A stretch of 64,000 nucleotides of DNA from Propionivibrio dicarboxylicus (GTDB lineage: Bacteria > Pseudomonadota > Gammaproteobacteria > Burkholderiales > Rhodocyclaceae): contig NZ_FNCY01000001.1 of NCBI RefSeq assembly GCF_900099695.1, forward strand, positions 62,001-126,000, given 5' to 3'. Each line of letters opens with the position of its first letter. The first letter of the stretch is position 1. The position numbers and the translations under genes are program-made. Shown piece by piece: positions 9,138-17,538 of the stretch. Below the pieces are notes generated by a model that searched no databases, had not been told where the DNA came from, and worked only from the letters and a program-made list of their open reading frames with translations.

Positions 9138-10163
9138 ATGCTGCAAGTAAAAATGACGGAAGCCTTCAAGATGAGCTTCCTGGACACACCGATCCCCGAC
9201 ATCGGCGATGACGACGTACTGATCCGGATGAAGCGCGTCGGCGTCTGCGGTTCGGACATCCAGATCTACCACGGCAAGCACAAGTACATGAGCTTCCCGG
9301 TGGTGCAGGGACACGAAGGCGCCGGTGTCGTCGCCAAGGTCGGCAGCAAGGTGACCGGATTCAGGGAAGGCGACAAGGTCACCGTCCAGCCGCAGGTCTT
9401 CTGCGGTGAATGCGCGCCCTGCCGTAGCGGCCACCCCAACGTCTGCAAGAACCTCAGGGTCTACGGCGTCCATACCGGCGGCATGTTCTCGGAATATTTC
9501 GCGGCCCCTGCCTCGAAGGTGCTGCGCCTGCCCGAGACGATGAGTTTCGACGAAGGCTCGCTGGTCGAACCGACGGCGGTGGCGACCGGCGCCATCCGGC
9601 GTTGCGGCAACATCACCGGCACCAATGTCGTCGTCCTTGGCGCCGGCACGATCGGCAACCTCGTCGCGCAAGTCGCCGTCGCCTCCGGCGCGCGCAAGGT
9701 CGTCATCACCGACATCAACCCGACCCGTCTCGCCATCGCCCGCGACTGCGGCATCCACGCCTGCATCGACACGCGCGGCCGCAAGCTCAAGGACGTCATC
9801 ATGGAAGAGTTCGGCGAGAACGAAGCCGACATCATCATCGACTGCGCCGGCGTCAAGGCGATCTTCAACGAAGCCGTCGCCGCCGCGCGCTGCTCGTCGA
9901 AGCTCGTCATCGTCGCCAACTACAAGGAACCGGTCGAGGTCGAACTGCCGCTCTTCCAGCGCCGCGAGGTCGACATGCTCGGCATCATGATGTACCTGCG
10001 CGAGGACTTCCAGCGGGCGATCGACCTGATGACGCAAAAGAAGATCGACACCTCGCGACTGATCAGCGACCACTTCAACATCCGCCAGATGGAAGCCGTC
10101 TACCCGCACATCGACACCCATCCGGAAAGCGTCATGAAGGTTGTCATCGACATCGGCGAATGA
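9138..10163 (+). CDS. Zinc-dependent medium-chain alcohol/polyol dehydrogenase
   Basis: About 341 residues of the zinc MDR family. Catalytic-zinc residues are in VGVCGSDIQIYHG and QGHEGAGVV; a structural-zinc set of four cysteines lies in CGECAPCRSGHPNVC; the NAD-binding motif is VVVLGAGTIGNLVAQ. It resembles sorbitol, threonine and butanediol dehydrogenases, so the substrate is a secondary alcohol, probably a polyol or hydroxy acid. A GGAG site (9128-9131) favours the ATG at 9138 (9135 is also ATG). Its place between the transporter and the transketolase genes suggests it performs the first oxidation of the imported compound, or converts a side product. Confidence 0.85.
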   Translation: MLQVKMTEAFKMSFLDTPIPDIGDDDVLIRMKRVGVCGSDIQIYHGKHKYMSFPVVQGHEGAGVVAKVGSKVTGFREGDKVTVQPQVFCGECAPCRSGHPNVCKNLRVYGVHTGGMFSEYFAAPASKVLRLPETMSFDEGSLVEPTAVATGAIRRCGNITGTNVVVLGAGTIGNLVAQVAVASGARKVVITDINPTRLAIARDCGIHACIDTRGRKLKDVIMEEFGENEADIIIDCAGVKAIFNEAVAAARCSSKLVIVANYKEPVEVELPLFQRREVDMLGIMMYLREDFQRAIDLMTQKKIDTSRLISDHFNIRQMEAVYPHIDTHPESVMKVVIDIGE

Positions 10164-10206
10164 GCCTTCGCGCGCTACGTCACACACGATTTACCAGGAG
10201 AACGCA

Positions 10207-11040
10207 ATGAGTTTGAGCAACGAAAGGAAGCGCTTCCTTGAAGAGACCTGCCTCGGGCTGCGTCGGGATCTGATCAAGCTGCTGTTCGGCATCCAGACCG
10301 GGCATCCGGGCGGATCGCTGTCCTCGACCGAGATCATGACGACGCTATATTTCGAAAAGCTGCGCGTCGATCCGAAAAACCCGAAGGATCCGAACCGCGA
10401 CCGCTTCATCCTCGGCAAGGGCCACGCCGCGCCGATGCTGTACATGATCCTCGCCGCCCGCGGCTTCTTCCCGCAGGACGACCTCGTCACCCTGCGCCAG
10501 CTCGACAGCCACCTGCAGGGACATCCCTGCGCGAAGAAAACCTGCGGCGTCGAGCTCTCGACCGGACCGCTCGGTCTCGGTCTGCCGGCCGGCCTCGGCA
10601 TGGCCATGGCGGCCAAGCTCGACGGACACGATTACCGCACCGTCGTGCTGATGGGCGACGGAGAACTGCAGGAAGGCATCGTCTGGGAAGCCGCGATGTC
10701 AGCTTCCAAGTTCGCCGCCGACAACCTGCTCGTCATCGTCGACAACAACGGCGTGCAGCTCGACGGCACCGTCAGCGAAATCATGCCGATGGGCGACATC
10801 CCCGCCAAATGGCGCTCGTTCGGCTGGAACGTCATCGAGATCGACGGCCACTGTGTCGAAGCGATCGCCGACGCGGTCGACCTGGCGGCCACCGTCAAGG
10901 GTGTGCCGACGGTGATCGTCGCCAAGACCGTCAAGGGCAAGGGCGTCTCCTTCATGGAAGGCAAGAGCGCCTGGCACGGCAAGCCAATCGGCAAGGAAGA
11001 ATATGCGAATGCGATGAAGGAACTGGGGGTGACGGTATGA
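10207..11040 (+). CDS. Transketolase, N-terminal subunit
   Basis: A 277-residue protein equal to the thiamine-diphosphate-binding half of transketolase. It has GHPGGSLSSTEI near residue 32, GKGHAAPMLY near 70, and the TPP motif GDGELQEG...NNG near 155-180. The start at ATG 10207 follows CAGGAGAACGC. The C-terminal half is encoded by the next gene, overlapping by 4 bases (ATGA). Split transketolases are known for central metabolism and for catabolic variants such as apulose-4-phosphate transketolase; here the neighbours suggest a catabolic role with a ketose or hydroxypyruvate as two-carbon donor. Confidence 0.9.
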   Translation: MSLSNERKRFLEETCLGLRRDLIKLLFGIQTGHPGGSLSSTEIMTTLYFEKLRVDPKNPKDPNRDRFILGKGHAAPMLYMILAARGFFPQDDLVTLRQLDSHLQGHPCAKKTCGVELSTGPLGLGLPAGLGMAMAAKLDGHDYRTVVLMGDGELQEGIVWEAAMSASKFAADNLLVIVDNNGVQLDGTVSEIMPMGDIPAKWRSFGWNVIEIDGHCVEAIADAVDLAATVKGVPTVIVAKTVKGKGVSFMEGKSAWHGKPIGKEEYANAMKELGVTV

Positions 11041-11996
11041 GCACGATTATGACAAACACGAAAAGAGCGATCCGCGACGTCTATGGCGAGACGCTCGCGC
11101 AACTGGGACGCGAGAATCCGGACATCGTCGCACTCGATGCCGACGTCGGCAGCTCGAGCAAGAGCATCGTCTTCGGCAAGGAATTCCCGAAACGCTACTA
11201 CAACGTCGGCGTCGCCGAGGCCAACATGGTGGCGATGGCCGCCGGCCTCGCCACCGCCGGCAAGATTCCCTTCGCCAACACCTTCGCCGCCTTCATGGTG
11301 CTGCGCGCTGCCGATCCGGTGCGCAGCCTGATCGCCTACACCGGCCTCAACGTCAAGCTCGCCGGCACCTACGCTGGCCTGTCGGATTCGTATGACGGCG
11401 CCAGCCACCACGCCATCGCCGACATCGCCTTCATGCGCGCGCTGCCGAACATGACGGTGGTCTCGGTCTCCGACCCGGTCGAGGCGGAACTGGCGACGCG
11501 CGCGGTCGCCGCCTACAAGGGCCCGGTCTATCTACGCCTGAGCCGCGCCGAAGTGCCGGTGATCCTCGACAAGGCGAGCTACAACTTCGAGATCGGCAAG
11601 GGCGTGACGCTCGTCGAGGGCAAGGACCTGACCATCGTCGCCACCGGCTACATGCTGATCAAGGCGCTCGAAGCCGCCGAGATTCTCGCCAAGCGCGGCA
11701 TCCAGGCGCGCGTCGTCAATATCCACACGATCAAGCCGATCGATGCCGCCTTGCTGATCCGCTGCGCGCAGGAAACCGGCGCCGTCGTCACCGCCGAGGA
11801 ACACAACGTCTACGGCGGCCTAGGCAGCGCCGTCGCCGAAGTGCTGACCCGGCAATGCCCGGTACCGATGGAATTCGTCGGTATCGAGGACACTTTCACC
11901 GAGTCGGGCGACTACGAGAAGCTGCTGGCGAAGTACGGCCTCAGCGCCGCCCACATTGTCAGCAAGGCCGAACTGGCTCTGCGCCGCAAAGGCTGA
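11037..11996 (+). CDS. Transketolase, C-terminal subunit
   Basis: A 319-residue protein covering the pyrimidine-binding and C-terminal domains of transketolase. The region VGVAEANMVAMAAGLA (near residue 60) contains the glutamate that activates thiamine diphosphate, and the C-terminal part has TAEEHNVYGGLGSAVAEVL. It must pair with the N-terminal subunit, to which it is translationally coupled. Both halves are intact, so this is a true two-gene enzyme and not a frameshifted single gene. Confidence 0.9.
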   Translation: MSTIMTNTKRAIRDVYGETLAQLGRENPDIVALDADVGSSSKSIVFGKEFPKRYYNVGVAEANMVAMAAGLATAGKIPFANTFAAFMVLRAADPVRSLIAYTGLNVKLAGTYAGLSDSYDGASHHAIADIAFMRALPNMTVVSVSDPVEAELATRAVAAYKGPVYLRLSRAEVPVILDKASYNFEIGKGVTLVEGKDLTIVATGYMLIKALEAAEILAKRGIQARVVNIHTIKPIDAALLIRCAQETGAVVTAEEHNVYGGLGSAVAEVLTRQCPVPMEFVGIEDTFTESGDYEKLLAKYGLSAAHIVSKAELALRRKG

Positions 11997-12074
11997 GCCG
12001 GAGCCGGACCCGCGGGGCAGTCGCCCCGCCGCCGGCGATGGCCGGCGCTTTGGAATGTTGAGGAGGAAATCAAG

Positions 12075-13211
12075 GTGCGTATCATCGTCGCTCCCGATTC
12101 ATACAAAGGCAGCGTTTCGGCGCTGGGCGTAGCGCAGGCCATGGAACGCGGCATCCTGAAGATTCATCCCGATGCCGACGTACTCAAGATGCCGATCGCC
12201 GACGGCGGCGAAGGCACCGTCGAAGCGCTGGTCGCGGCCACCGGCGGCGAACTGCGCCACCAGGACGTCGCCGACCCGCTCGGCCGACGCATCCGCGCCC
12301 ACTGGGGCATTCTCGGCGACGGACGTACCGCCGTCATCGAAATGGCATCGGCATCGGGCCTGCCGCTGCTTGCCAGCGCCGAGCGCGATCCGTTGCGGGC
12401 GACGACTTACGGCACCGGCGAACTCCTGCGTGCCGCACTCGACGCCGGCTTGCGCAAGATCATCATCGGCATCGGCGGCAGCGCCACCAACGACGGCGGC
12501 GCCGGCATGGCGCGCGCGCTCGGCGTGCGCTTCATCGACGCCGCCGGCAAGGAACTCCCCGACGGCGGCAGCGCCCTCGCCCGACTCGCCGCCGTCGATC
12601 TTTCCGGGATCGATCCGCGTCTTGGCGAATCCGACATCCTGGTCGCCTGCGACGTCGACAACCCGCTCTGCGGCCCGCGCGGCGCCTCGGCGGTCTTCGG
12701 CCCGCAAAAAGGCGCCACGCCGGCGCTCGTCGCCGAACTCGACGCCGCGCTCTGGCACTTCGCCACGATTGCACAGGCCGCCACCGGGCGCACCGTCGCT
12801 GAAACCGCGGGCGCCGGCGCCGCCGGCGGGATGGGCGCCGGTCTCTTGCTCTTCACCCCGGCCAAACTGCGCCCCGGCGTCGAAATCGTGCTCGATGCCG
12901 TGCGTTTCGGCGAAACAGTCAAAGGCGCCGACTTCGTCATCACCGGCGAAGGACGCACCGACTTCCAGACGGCCTTCGGCAAGGCGCCGGTGGGCGTCGC
13001 CAAGGCCGCCAAGCTTCACCGCGTACCGGTCTTCTGTCTGTCGGGCAGCCTCGGCGAAGGCGCCGACGAAACGCTCGCCCAGGGCATCGACGCGGTCATG
13101 AGCATCTGCGACCGCCCAATGGCGCTCGACGAGTGCATGGCACGCGGCGAGGAACTGATCGAAGCGGCGACGACGCGCCTGTGTCGCATTCTCCGGGCAG
13201 CGAGGCGCTGA
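12075..13211 (+). CDS. garK: Glycerate 2-kinase (GarK/GlxK type)
   Basis: A 378-residue member of glycerate kinase family 1. It begins with IIVAPDSYKGSVSA, continues with MPIADGGEGTVEAL, IIIGIGGSATNDGGAGMARALG and a later FVITGEGRTDFQTAFGKAPVGVA. It phosphorylates D-glycerate to 2-phosphoglycerate, feeding glycolysis. The start is GTG at 12075, eleven bases after a strong GAGGAGG site. It completes the chain hydroxypyruvate, tartronate semialdehyde, glycerate, 2-phosphoglycerate within the operon. A GC-rich hairpin (GCGGGGC, AGTC, GCCCCGC at 12012-12029) precedes it, and a terminator follows. Confidence 0.92.
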   Translation: MRIIVAPDSYKGSVSALGVAQAMERGILKIHPDADVLKMPIADGGEGTVEALVAATGGELRHQDVADPLGRRIRAHWGILGDGRTAVIEMASASGLPLLASAERDPLRATTYGTGELLRAALDAGLRKIIIGIGGSATNDGGAGMARALGVRFIDAAGKELPDGGSALARLAAVDLSGIDPRLGESDILVACDVDNPLCGPRGASAVFGPQKGATPALVAELDAALWHFATIAQAATGRTVAETAGAGAAGGMGAGLLLFTPAKLRPGVEIVLDAVRFGETVKGADFVITGEGRTDFQTAFGKAPVGVAKAAKLHRVPVFCLSGSLGEGADETLAQGIDAVMSICDRPMALDECMARGEELIEAATTRLCRILRAARR

Positions 13212-13230
13212 GGCGGGAACACGTTTTCCT

Positions 13231-13281
13231 CCAGCGGGACGACGGCAGCAGATCGCTGCCAGGGGCGTCGCTCCGCTTTTT
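13231..13281 (+). terminator. Intrinsic terminator of the hydroxypyruvate operon
   Basis: A long imperfect stem from AGCGG (13231) to CCGCT (13275), with an inner perfect GGCAGC/GCTGCC helix, is followed by a run of seven T (13275-13281). It lies 20 bases after the glycerate kinase stop and ends the sigma-54 operon. Confidence 0.75.
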
Positions 13282-13385
13282 TTATTCGCAACCGCCCCCC
13301 TCAGCCTCGACACCGGGGCTGAGGCATTGCCGGGATCGGCGCCACATGGCCAGCATCCACCAACGGCAGGCCGCGAACGCCCCAT

Positions 13386-13415
13386 AAAAAACGGGATCCC
13401 CTTTCAGGAATCCCG
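13386..13415 (-). terminator. Intrinsic terminator of the carboxyltransferase gene
   Basis: Read on the minus strand, the hairpin CGGGAT...ATCCCG (13392-13400 with 13407-13415, one mismatch) is followed by a T-run (A-run at 13386-13391 on the plus strand). It sits about 50 bases after the stop of the minus-strand gene ending at 13464, which confirms that this gene really ends without a biotin domain. Confidence 0.75.
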
Positions 13416-13463
13416 CTATTCAGTGCGCTGCACGGGCGCCGGTCAGGCGCCCGGCGCTCGGTT

Positions 13464-14999
13464 TCAGTGGCTGCGCACGCGCACGTCGAACGCCTGGCCG
13501 GCGATCGACACGTGGTACAGATTGCCGCCGACATCCGGGGTCGGCTCGGCCTTTGCCGGCGCGGCGGGTGCCGGTGCCGGGGCAGCAGCCTTGGCCGGAT
13601 CCTTCTTCGGCACGGAGGTCTTGAAGTTGCCCTTGAGGAAGTCGATACCCTTGTTGCCCGACTTGGTCGTGAAGGCGCCAACGATGAAGATGTTTTCGTC
13701 GGTGGCCGGCAAGCCGTTGTCTTCGAGCAGCTTCTTGGCCTTCGGGATGCCCGGTTCGAGATCCTTGATCGGATCGCCCGTGAACACCGGCTTCTTGAGT
13801 TGCTCGGAAGCGATCTTGACGATCTCGGGATCCGGCGCGACCGGCGTCTTGCCGAAGTAGCCCAGCACCATGTTGCCGTAGCCGTCCGTCATCTTTTCCC
13901 ACTTGCCCATCAGCACGTTGGCATAGGCCTGCTGGAAGTAGAACTGCGACACCGGCGTCACCGAGGTACCGAAACCGCCGCGCGCGACGCACTCGGCCAT
14001 CGCTTCGATGACCTTCGGATAGAGGTGGAAGGTCTTCGACTCGCGCATCATCAGCGTGTTGGCCGTCAGCGCGCCGCCCGGCATCGGGCTGAAGATGACT
14101 TCGGAATCGACGCCGAGGGCCTCGGGCGGGAAGTCGTAGTCCTTGAGGCATTCCTTGGTGACGCGGTTGGCTTCCATGACCTTGTCGATGTCGATGCCAA
14201 GATCGTAATCGGTGCCCTTGAGCGCGTGCCAGAGCGAGAAGAGGTCGGGCTGCGAGGTGCCGCCGGAGAGCGGGGCGCGGGCGACGCAGACGCCGTCGCA
14301 ACCGGCTTCGATCGCGGCCAGGTACTGCGCCAGGCCGGTACCGCAGGTCTCGTGGCTGTGGATCCGCAGTTCGACCTTGTCGCCGACCAGCTTGCGCGCC
14401 AGCTTGAAGGTTTCATGCACCTTGCGCGGATTCGAGGTACCCGACGCGTCCTTGAAGCAGACGCTGGTGAAAGGCACGCCGGCGTCGAGGATCTGGCGCA
14501 GCACGCCAGCATAGAATTCGGGATCGTGCGCGCCCGAGCAGCCGCGCGGCAGTTCCATCATGGTGACGACGACTTCGTGCTCGAGGCCGGCGTCGACGAT
14601 GCACTTGCCGGAGTAGATCAGGTTATTGACGTCGTTCAGCGCATCGAAGTTGCGGATGCGGGTCATGCCGTGCTTCTTGAACATCTTGGCATGCAGGTCG
14701 ATCATGTCGGCCGGCTGCTGTTCCAGCGCCACCACGTTGATGCCACGGGCGAGCGTTTGCAGGCGGATATCCGGACCGACCGTCTTGCGGAATTCGTCCA
14801 TCATGTCGAAGGCCGATTCACCGCAGTACAGGAACGGCGCCTGGAAACGGGCACCACCGCCAGCTTCGAAGTGCGTGATGCCGGCGGCAACCGCGGCTTC
14901 GACGGCCGGCATGAAATCACGCGTAAAAACACGCGCGCCGAAGACGGACTGGAACCCGTCACGGAAAGTGGTGTCCTGGAAAAGAATTCGCTTGGTCAT
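13464..14999 (-). CDS. Biotin-dependent carboxyltransferase subunit, 5S-like, lacking a biotinyl domain
   Basis: A 511-residue protein of the pyruvate carboxylase/oxaloacetate decarboxylase carboxyltransferase family. Metal-site residues are recognisable: Asp14 in FRDGFQS, Lys183 in CFKDASG (the lysine that becomes carbamylated) and His214/His216 in HSHETCG. FDALND, PMPGGALTANT and VTPVSQFYFQQAYANV follow the family order. Most relatives read RDAHQS at the first motif; here His is replaced by Phe16. The protein ends with a strand motif (YHVSIAGQAFDV) and has no lysine-bearing biotin domain, like the transcarboxylase 5S subunit (about 505 residues). A separate biotin carrier must exist elsewhere. 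A Pro/Ala-rich linker lies near residue 470. It stands alone, with its own terminator. Confidence 0.75.
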   Translation of the reverse strand: MTKRILFQDTTFRDGFQSVFGARVFTRDFMPAVEAAVAAGITHFEAGGGARFQAPFLYCGESAFDMMDEFRKTVGPDIRLQTLARGINVVALEQQPADMIDLHAKMFKKHGMTRIRNFDALNDVNNLIYSGKCIVDAGLEHEVVVTMMELPRGCSGAHDPEFYAGVLRQILDAGVPFTSVCFKDASGTSNPRKVHETFKLARKLVGDKVELRIHSHETCGTGLAQYLAAIEAGCDGVCVARAPLSGGTSQPDLFSLWHALKGTDYDLGIDIDKVMEANRVTKECLKDYDFPPEALGVDSEVIFSPMPGGALTANTLMMRESKTFHLYPKVIEAMAECVARGGFGTSVTPVSQFYFQQAYANVLMGKWEKMTDGYGNMVLGYFGKTPVAPDPEIVKIASEQLKKPVFTGDPIKDLEPGIPKAKKLLEDNGLPATDENIFIVGAFTTKSGNKGIDFLKGNFKTSVPKKDPAKAAAPAPAPAAPAKAEPTPDVGGNLYHVSIAGQAFDVRVRSH

Positions 15000-15249
15000 G
15001 ACATCCTCGTAAGGTGGTTGGGAATGGTTTATGCCGGCACAGCGTCGCCCGGATTACACGCGAATCCGACACGAAGGTTCTCCCCGACCAACCGAAGGCG
15101 CGGAGGAAAACCGGGACGTTTCGGTAAACCGCAATGATCTCACAATTCCACAAATTTTTTGGGGAAAAGCGCGTTGTTACGCCGCTATCACTGCTTCCGG
15201 CGCAACAACCGGCATCCGGCGCGGCCGACGATCCCTGCCGAAATAACGC

Positions 15250-15459
15250 CTAGACCAGTACCACATCGGCAACCGCCACCTCGATGCGAAAACTGGCGCC
15301 GTAGCAGACCAGCTTTTTGACGCCTCGCTTCACTTCCGTGACGATGAACGAGTTTTCGAGCGAGACGCCCTGGCGCCGCGCGCGCTCGCGCACCGCCTGA
15401 AAAACCTGCTGCCGGAGTCTGACGATTCTGCCAACGTAGTGCCCGAGATCCGCATTCAT
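15250..15459 (-). CDS. Small conserved-looking hypothetical protein
   Basis: A 69-residue protein that I do not recognise. It has an N-terminal basic amphipathic helix (RIVRLRQQVFQAVRERARRQG) and a C-terminal part with alternating hydrophobic residues ending in VAVADVVLV, suggesting beta strands. Codon composition resembles its neighbours. It starts 45 bases upstream (on the minus strand) of nothing obvious and is transcribed away from the EamA gene. It might be a real small gene or a chance frame; third-position GC bias favours a real one. Confidence 0.5.
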   Translation of the reverse strand: MNADLGHYVGRIVRLRQQVFQAVRERARRQGVSLENSFIVTEVKRGVKKLVCYGASFRIEVAVADVVLV

Positions 15460-15629
15460 TCCCGCCTACCTTCACGATTCCAAACGATCGATGCCGGAGC
15501 GACATGGCGTCCGGCACTTCAGCTTATATGGCGACGCCACGCACAAAGTTCAAGTCCCTGCGCAAAACCGAACTTCAAGCGAGCGAAGCGCTGCCGTATC
15601 ATGAACGCTCATTGTCCGTGCAAGAAGCC

Positions 15630-16499
15630 ATGAATTACCTGATCGTCGTCACCATTCTCTGGGCCTTTTCCTTCAGCCTGATCGGCCAGTACCTGGCGGG
15701 GCAGGTCGATAGCGACCTCGCCGTCCTCGTCCGTGTGCTGATCGCCACCGCCCTCTTCGTTCCCTTCACCGTCTGGCGCGGCCTGCCGGCGGCGCTGATC
15801 CGCGGCTTCTGGCTCGCCGGCGCGCTCCAGTTCGGCGTCACCTACCTCTGCCTGTACCGCAGCTTCGCCGTGCTGACCGTCCCCGAAGTCCTGCTGTTCA
15901 CCGTGCTGACGCCGATCTACGTGACCCTGATCGACGACGCGCTGCAACGCCGCTTCAACCGCTGGGCGATGCTGGCGGCCGCGGTCGCCGTCGTCGGCGG
16001 CATCATCATCCGCTTCCGGCCGCTGCACGGCGACTACCTGCTCGGCTTCGTCCTGCTGCAGATCGCCAACGCCACCTTCGCCGCCGGGCAGGTCCTCTGT
16101 CGCCGCCTGCTGCTGCGCTACCCGACCGATGTGCCGATGTTCCGGCTGTTCGGGCATTTTTTCCTCGGCGCGCTGGTCCTCGCCCTGCCCTCCTGGTTGC
16201 TGTTCGGCGACGCCGCCAAGATGCCGCAGACCGCCATGCAATGGGGCGTGCTGATCTACATGGGCGTCTTCGCCACGGCGCTCGGCATGTATTGGTGGGT
16301 CAAGGGCAGCACGCAGGTCGATGCCGGCGTGCTGGCGATCATGAACGAACTGCATGTCCCGGCCGGACTGCTCGTCAATGTGCTGATCTGGAACCGCGAC
16401 GCCGACCTGCAGCGGATTGCGCTGGGCGGGGTTGTCATCATGGCCTCGTTCTGGCTCAACCGCCTCGGCCGGCGCGCATCGGCACGCCTCGCCGCCTGA
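15630..16499 (+). CDS. EamA/DMT-family transporter
   Basis: A 289-residue membrane protein with about ten predicted helices in two repeated EamA domains, the normal drug/metabolite transporter layout. Features include WAFSFSLIGQYL in helix 1, the PEVLLFTVLTPIYVTLIDD segment closing the first repeat, and MYWWVKGSTQVDAGVLAIMNELHVPAGLL in the second. The ATG at 15630 gives the usual N-terminus at helix 1; a longer in-frame start at 15504 would add 42 non-hydrophobic residues. The substrate (amino acid, nucleobase or other metabolite) cannot be inferred. Confidence 0.85.
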   Translation: MNYLIVVTILWAFSFSLIGQYLAGQVDSDLAVLVRVLIATALFVPFTVWRGLPAALIRGFWLAGALQFGVTYLCLYRSFAVLTVPEVLLFTVLTPIYVTLIDDALQRRFNRWAMLAAAVAVVGGIIIRFRPLHGDYLLGFVLLQIANATFAAGQVLCRRLLLRYPTDVPMFRLFGHFFLGALVLALPSWLLFGDAAKMPQTAMQWGVLIYMGVFATALGMYWWVKGSTQVDAGVLAIMNELHVPAGLLVNVLIWNRDADLQRIALGGVVIMASFWLNRLGRRASARLAA

Positions 16500-16530
16500 C
16501 AGGGCACGCGAGCCCTAGCGAAACAAGCGC

Positions 16531-17466
16531 TTAGCCAAGCACGGTATCCATCATCATCATCAACACGAAACCGCCCATCAGACCGATCGTCGCCGGCGTC
16601 TGATGGCCGTTGCGGTGGGTTTCGGGGATGACTTCGTGCGAGACGACAAAGATCATGGCGCCGGCCGCCAGCCCAAGACCGGTCGGATAGGCCGTCGCCC
16701 AACCGCTGGACAGACCGATGCCGAGCAGGGCGCCAAGCGGCTCGACCAGCCCCGACGCGGCGCCAAGCAACACGGCGCGGCCGGTGCGCGGATCGACGGT
16801 GCGCAGCGCCAAGGCCACGGCCAGCCCCTCGGGAATGTCCTGCAAGGCGATCGCCAACATCGTCGGCAGCCCGACCGCCAAATCGTTGTGGGCAAAACTG
16901 ACGCCGATCGCCATGCCCTCGGGCAGGTTGTGCAAGGCGATCGCGAACACGAACAGCCAGACCCGGCCATAGCGCTCGTTGCCGGGACCGCAGGGACCCG
17001 TCGAAGGATGCATGTGCGGCGTGAAGCGTTCGAGGCCGAGCATCAACATGACGCCGAGCGCCATGCCGAAGGCGACGAGACCGGTCCCCGGCAGCTTGCT
17101 GCCGAGAATCTCTGTACCGGCGGCAATACCCGGCAGGATCAGCGAAAAAGCGCTGGCGGCCAGCATCATGCCGGCCGCCATGCCGAGCATGCTGTCCTCG
17201 ACCTTCTGCGAAATGCCGCGCATGCCGAAGGCCGGCAAGGCCCCGAGCGCCGTCGCGCCGGCCGCCGCCAGCCCGCCCAGCAGCGCCCTTTCGAAACCGG
17301 GCGGCGCTTCGCCGGCGAAGAAACGGACGAGGCTCTGCGCCACCAGCGCCGCCATCGCCAGGATCGTCAACGCCAACATCCCGGCGGCGAGGCGGTTGGC
17401 GTTGACGTAGGCGCGCAAGCTGTCGATACGGTTTGACGGCGGAGATTGCCGAGGAGAATCGATCAT
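16531..17466 (-). CDS. ZIP-family divalent metal transporter
   Basis: A 311-residue transporter closely resembling the structurally known Bordetella ZIP protein. Shared segments are MLGMAAGMMLAASAFSLILPG, the metal-site motifs HNLPEGMAIGVSF, QDIPEGLAVALALR and SGLVEPLGALLGIG, and IFVVSHEVIPETHRNGH near the C-terminus. These contain the His, Asn, Glu, Gln and Asp residues of the binuclear metal centre. A His-containing loop (FTPHMHPS) lies between helices 3 and 4. Zinc, and possibly cadmium or iron, uptake is expected from the family. The divergence between it and ftsX leaves no shared operon. Confidence 0.92.
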   Translation of the reverse strand: MIDSPRQSPPSNRIDSLRAYVNANRLAAGMLALTILAMAALVAQSLVRFFAGEAPPGFERALLGGLAAAGATALGALPAFGMRGISQKVEDSMLGMAAGMMLAASAFSLILPGIAAGTEILGSKLPGTGLVAFGMALGVMLMLGLERFTPHMHPSTGPCGPGNERYGRVWLFVFAIALHNLPEGMAIGVSFAHNDLAVGLPTMLAIALQDIPEGLAVALALRTVDPRTGRAVLLGAASGLVEPLGALLGIGLSSGWATAYPTGLGLAAGAMIFVVSHEVIPETHRNGHQTPATIGLMGGFVLMMMMDTVLG

Positions 17467-17538
17467 GGATGTTCCGGAACAGTCATGGACAATCGGATCA
17501 CTCTCTGACCCCGCCGGCCATCCCCGGTTCCGGGCCGA

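Noticed and set aside
10207-11996. Transketolase halves as one frameshifted gene, or as apulose-4-phosphate transketolase
   Set aside because: Each half has its own start, with a regular ATGA overlap, so it is a real two-gene enzyme. Apiose genes (isomerase, apulose kinase) are not in this operon, so that name is not supported.
13467-15137. A 556-codon open frame on the plus strand
   Set aside because: It lies antisense to the clearly recognisable carboxyltransferase gene and its translation is a low-complexity Arg/Ala/Val/Asp mix with no family features. Long antisense frames are common in DNA this GC-rich.
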